In this document: piece after piece, positions 21,311 through 21,712 of the stretch
How the letters are laid out: each line of letters begins with the position of its first letter
Numbering within the stretch: position 1 is the first letter of the stretch
Source: Treponema sp. UBA1233
GTDB taxonomy: Bacteria > Spirochaetota > Spirochaetia > Treponematales > Treponemataceae
Direction of reading: 5' to 3'
Assembly (NCBI GenBank): GCA_002309305.1
Contig: DBWR01000049.1
Coordinates: 9,049 to 30,760 of the forward strand
DNA length: 21,712 bases
Translations under genes and position numbers: made by a program
Notes under the pieces: generated by a model
The model's database searches: none
Told to the model about the DNA's origin: nothing
The model's input: the letters and a program-made list of their open reading frames with translations, nothing else

Positions 21311-21712
21311 TTAGGCAATCATTCCGAATACCATTGCAAACAGAGCTACGGATTCACAAAGACCGACAACCATGATGTACTGTGCGAAACCTTTTCCAGT
21401 CTCACCAAGAGCATCACTACCTGCGGCTCCTGCTTTTCCCTGAGCTATTGCTGACATACACATTGCAAGACCAGATGCAATTCCAATACCCAAGGCTGTA
21501 CCTGATGCCATTTCTCCGGAAATAACCTTTGGCATCAATGTTACTTTCATAAGAAGGAAGCCGTAAATTGTCTGTGTAAGCGGTGCACCTGCAAATACAG
21601 TAAGGATAAATGGAGCCGGCTTGTTATTCAGATAACAGCGTTTCCAAGCTCCAATCGCTCCCTGTCCGGCAATTCCAATACCTATCGCTGAACCGATAGC
21701 AGCAATACCCAT
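21311..21712 (-). CDS. ntpK: V-type ATPase proteolipid subunit K (probably missing its first residues)
   Basis: The membrane rotor subunit of a V/A-type ATPase. The 133 visible residues contain four membrane helices in two hairpins, the fused double form of subunit c. Glycine-rich helices GSAIGIGIAGQGAIGA and GIGIASGLAMCMSAIAQGKAGA start each hairpin. Only the last helix has the ion-binding acid (GLCESVALFAMVFG); the second helix has LTQTIYGF. T-Q in helix 2, Q in IAQGK and E in helix 4 correspond to T64, Q65, Q110 and E139 of the sodium site of Enterococcus hirae NtpK, so sodium coupling is likely. The ATG at 21712 is the window edge and begins inside helix 1 compared with known proteins, so the true start is probably a few residues further out. 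It is the last gene of its operon, as a terminator follows. Confidence 0.93.
   Translation of the reverse strand: MGIAAIGSAIGIGIAGQGAIGAWKRCYLNNKPAPFILTVFAGAPLTQTIYGFLLMKVTLMPKVISGEMASGTALGIGIASGLAMCMSAIAQGKAGAAGSDALGETGKGFAQYIMVVGLCESVALFAMVFGMIA

Noticed and set aside
1..21712. Mobile elements, CRISPR, phage genes, toxin-antitoxin pairs, tRNA
   Set aside because: No transposase or integrase motif, regularly spaced repeat array, attachment-like repeat or cloverleaf sequence was seen; all genes are housekeeping or surface genes in tight order.

Overview
The window looks like chromosomal core-genome DNA from a host- or gut-type treponeme (phylum Spirochaetota). This is inferred from family content: a V-type rather than F-type proteolipid (ntpK), an outer-membrane barrel protein, a zapB-like/zapA pair downstream of infC-rpmI-rplT, and an HD-GYP protein. 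There are 20 genes packed tightly on both strands. I see no tRNA, rRNA, CRISPR array, insertion sequence or phage gene, and no gene-free stretch longer than about 150 bases.

Layout. (1) 1-3816: argG (minus, cut by the left edge) is divergent from lysC-dapB, the first and fourth steps of the diaminopimelate/lysine pathway; dapB converges on a solo SDR epimerase-like gene, with overlapping stop codons. (2) 3905-9909: the gltB-gltD glutamate synthase operon (minus), preceded by a strong intrinsic terminator inside its own leader (candidate attenuator). (3) 10074-12553: a seven-promoter-free-gap operon running infC-rpmI-rplT, then a coiled-coil zapB-like gene, zapA and a UPF0178 gene (six genes in all). 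infC starts with TTG and has a foldable leader. (4) 12550-13836: a GAF/HD-GYP c-di-GMP phosphodiesterase, convergent with the UPF0178 gene, again with overlapping stops. (5) 13963-18867: eda (minus) back to back with a surface-polysaccharide cluster: GT4 glycosyltransferase, WbaP-type polyprenyl-phosphate sugar transferase, and a single-POTRA outer-membrane barrel protein whose start overlaps the transferase stop. (6) 18937-21712: minus-strand ntpK (V-ATPase proteolipid, right edge), then ispG and a secreted repeat-like protein.

The most interesting signal is regulatory. Four genes (lysC, eda, the GT4 gene and the sugar transferase) have a good sigma70-type promoter (17-base spacer) whose -10 box ends only 6-8 bases before the ATG, with no Shine-Dalgarno sequence. 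The expected transcription start falls on or next to the start codon, so these should be leaderless mRNAs. Nearly all other genes here have clear SD sites. Other points worth following are the gltB leader terminator, the POTRA-barrel protein in the polysaccharide operon, and a sliding-clamp-like pentapeptide at the very C-terminus of the zapB-like protein.

The biosynthetic genes connect: GltBD makes glutamate, which feeds the aspartate family (LysC, DapB) and arginine synthesis (ArgG). IspG makes isoprenoid precursor, the ultimate source of the polyprenyl-phosphate carrier used by the sugar transferase.
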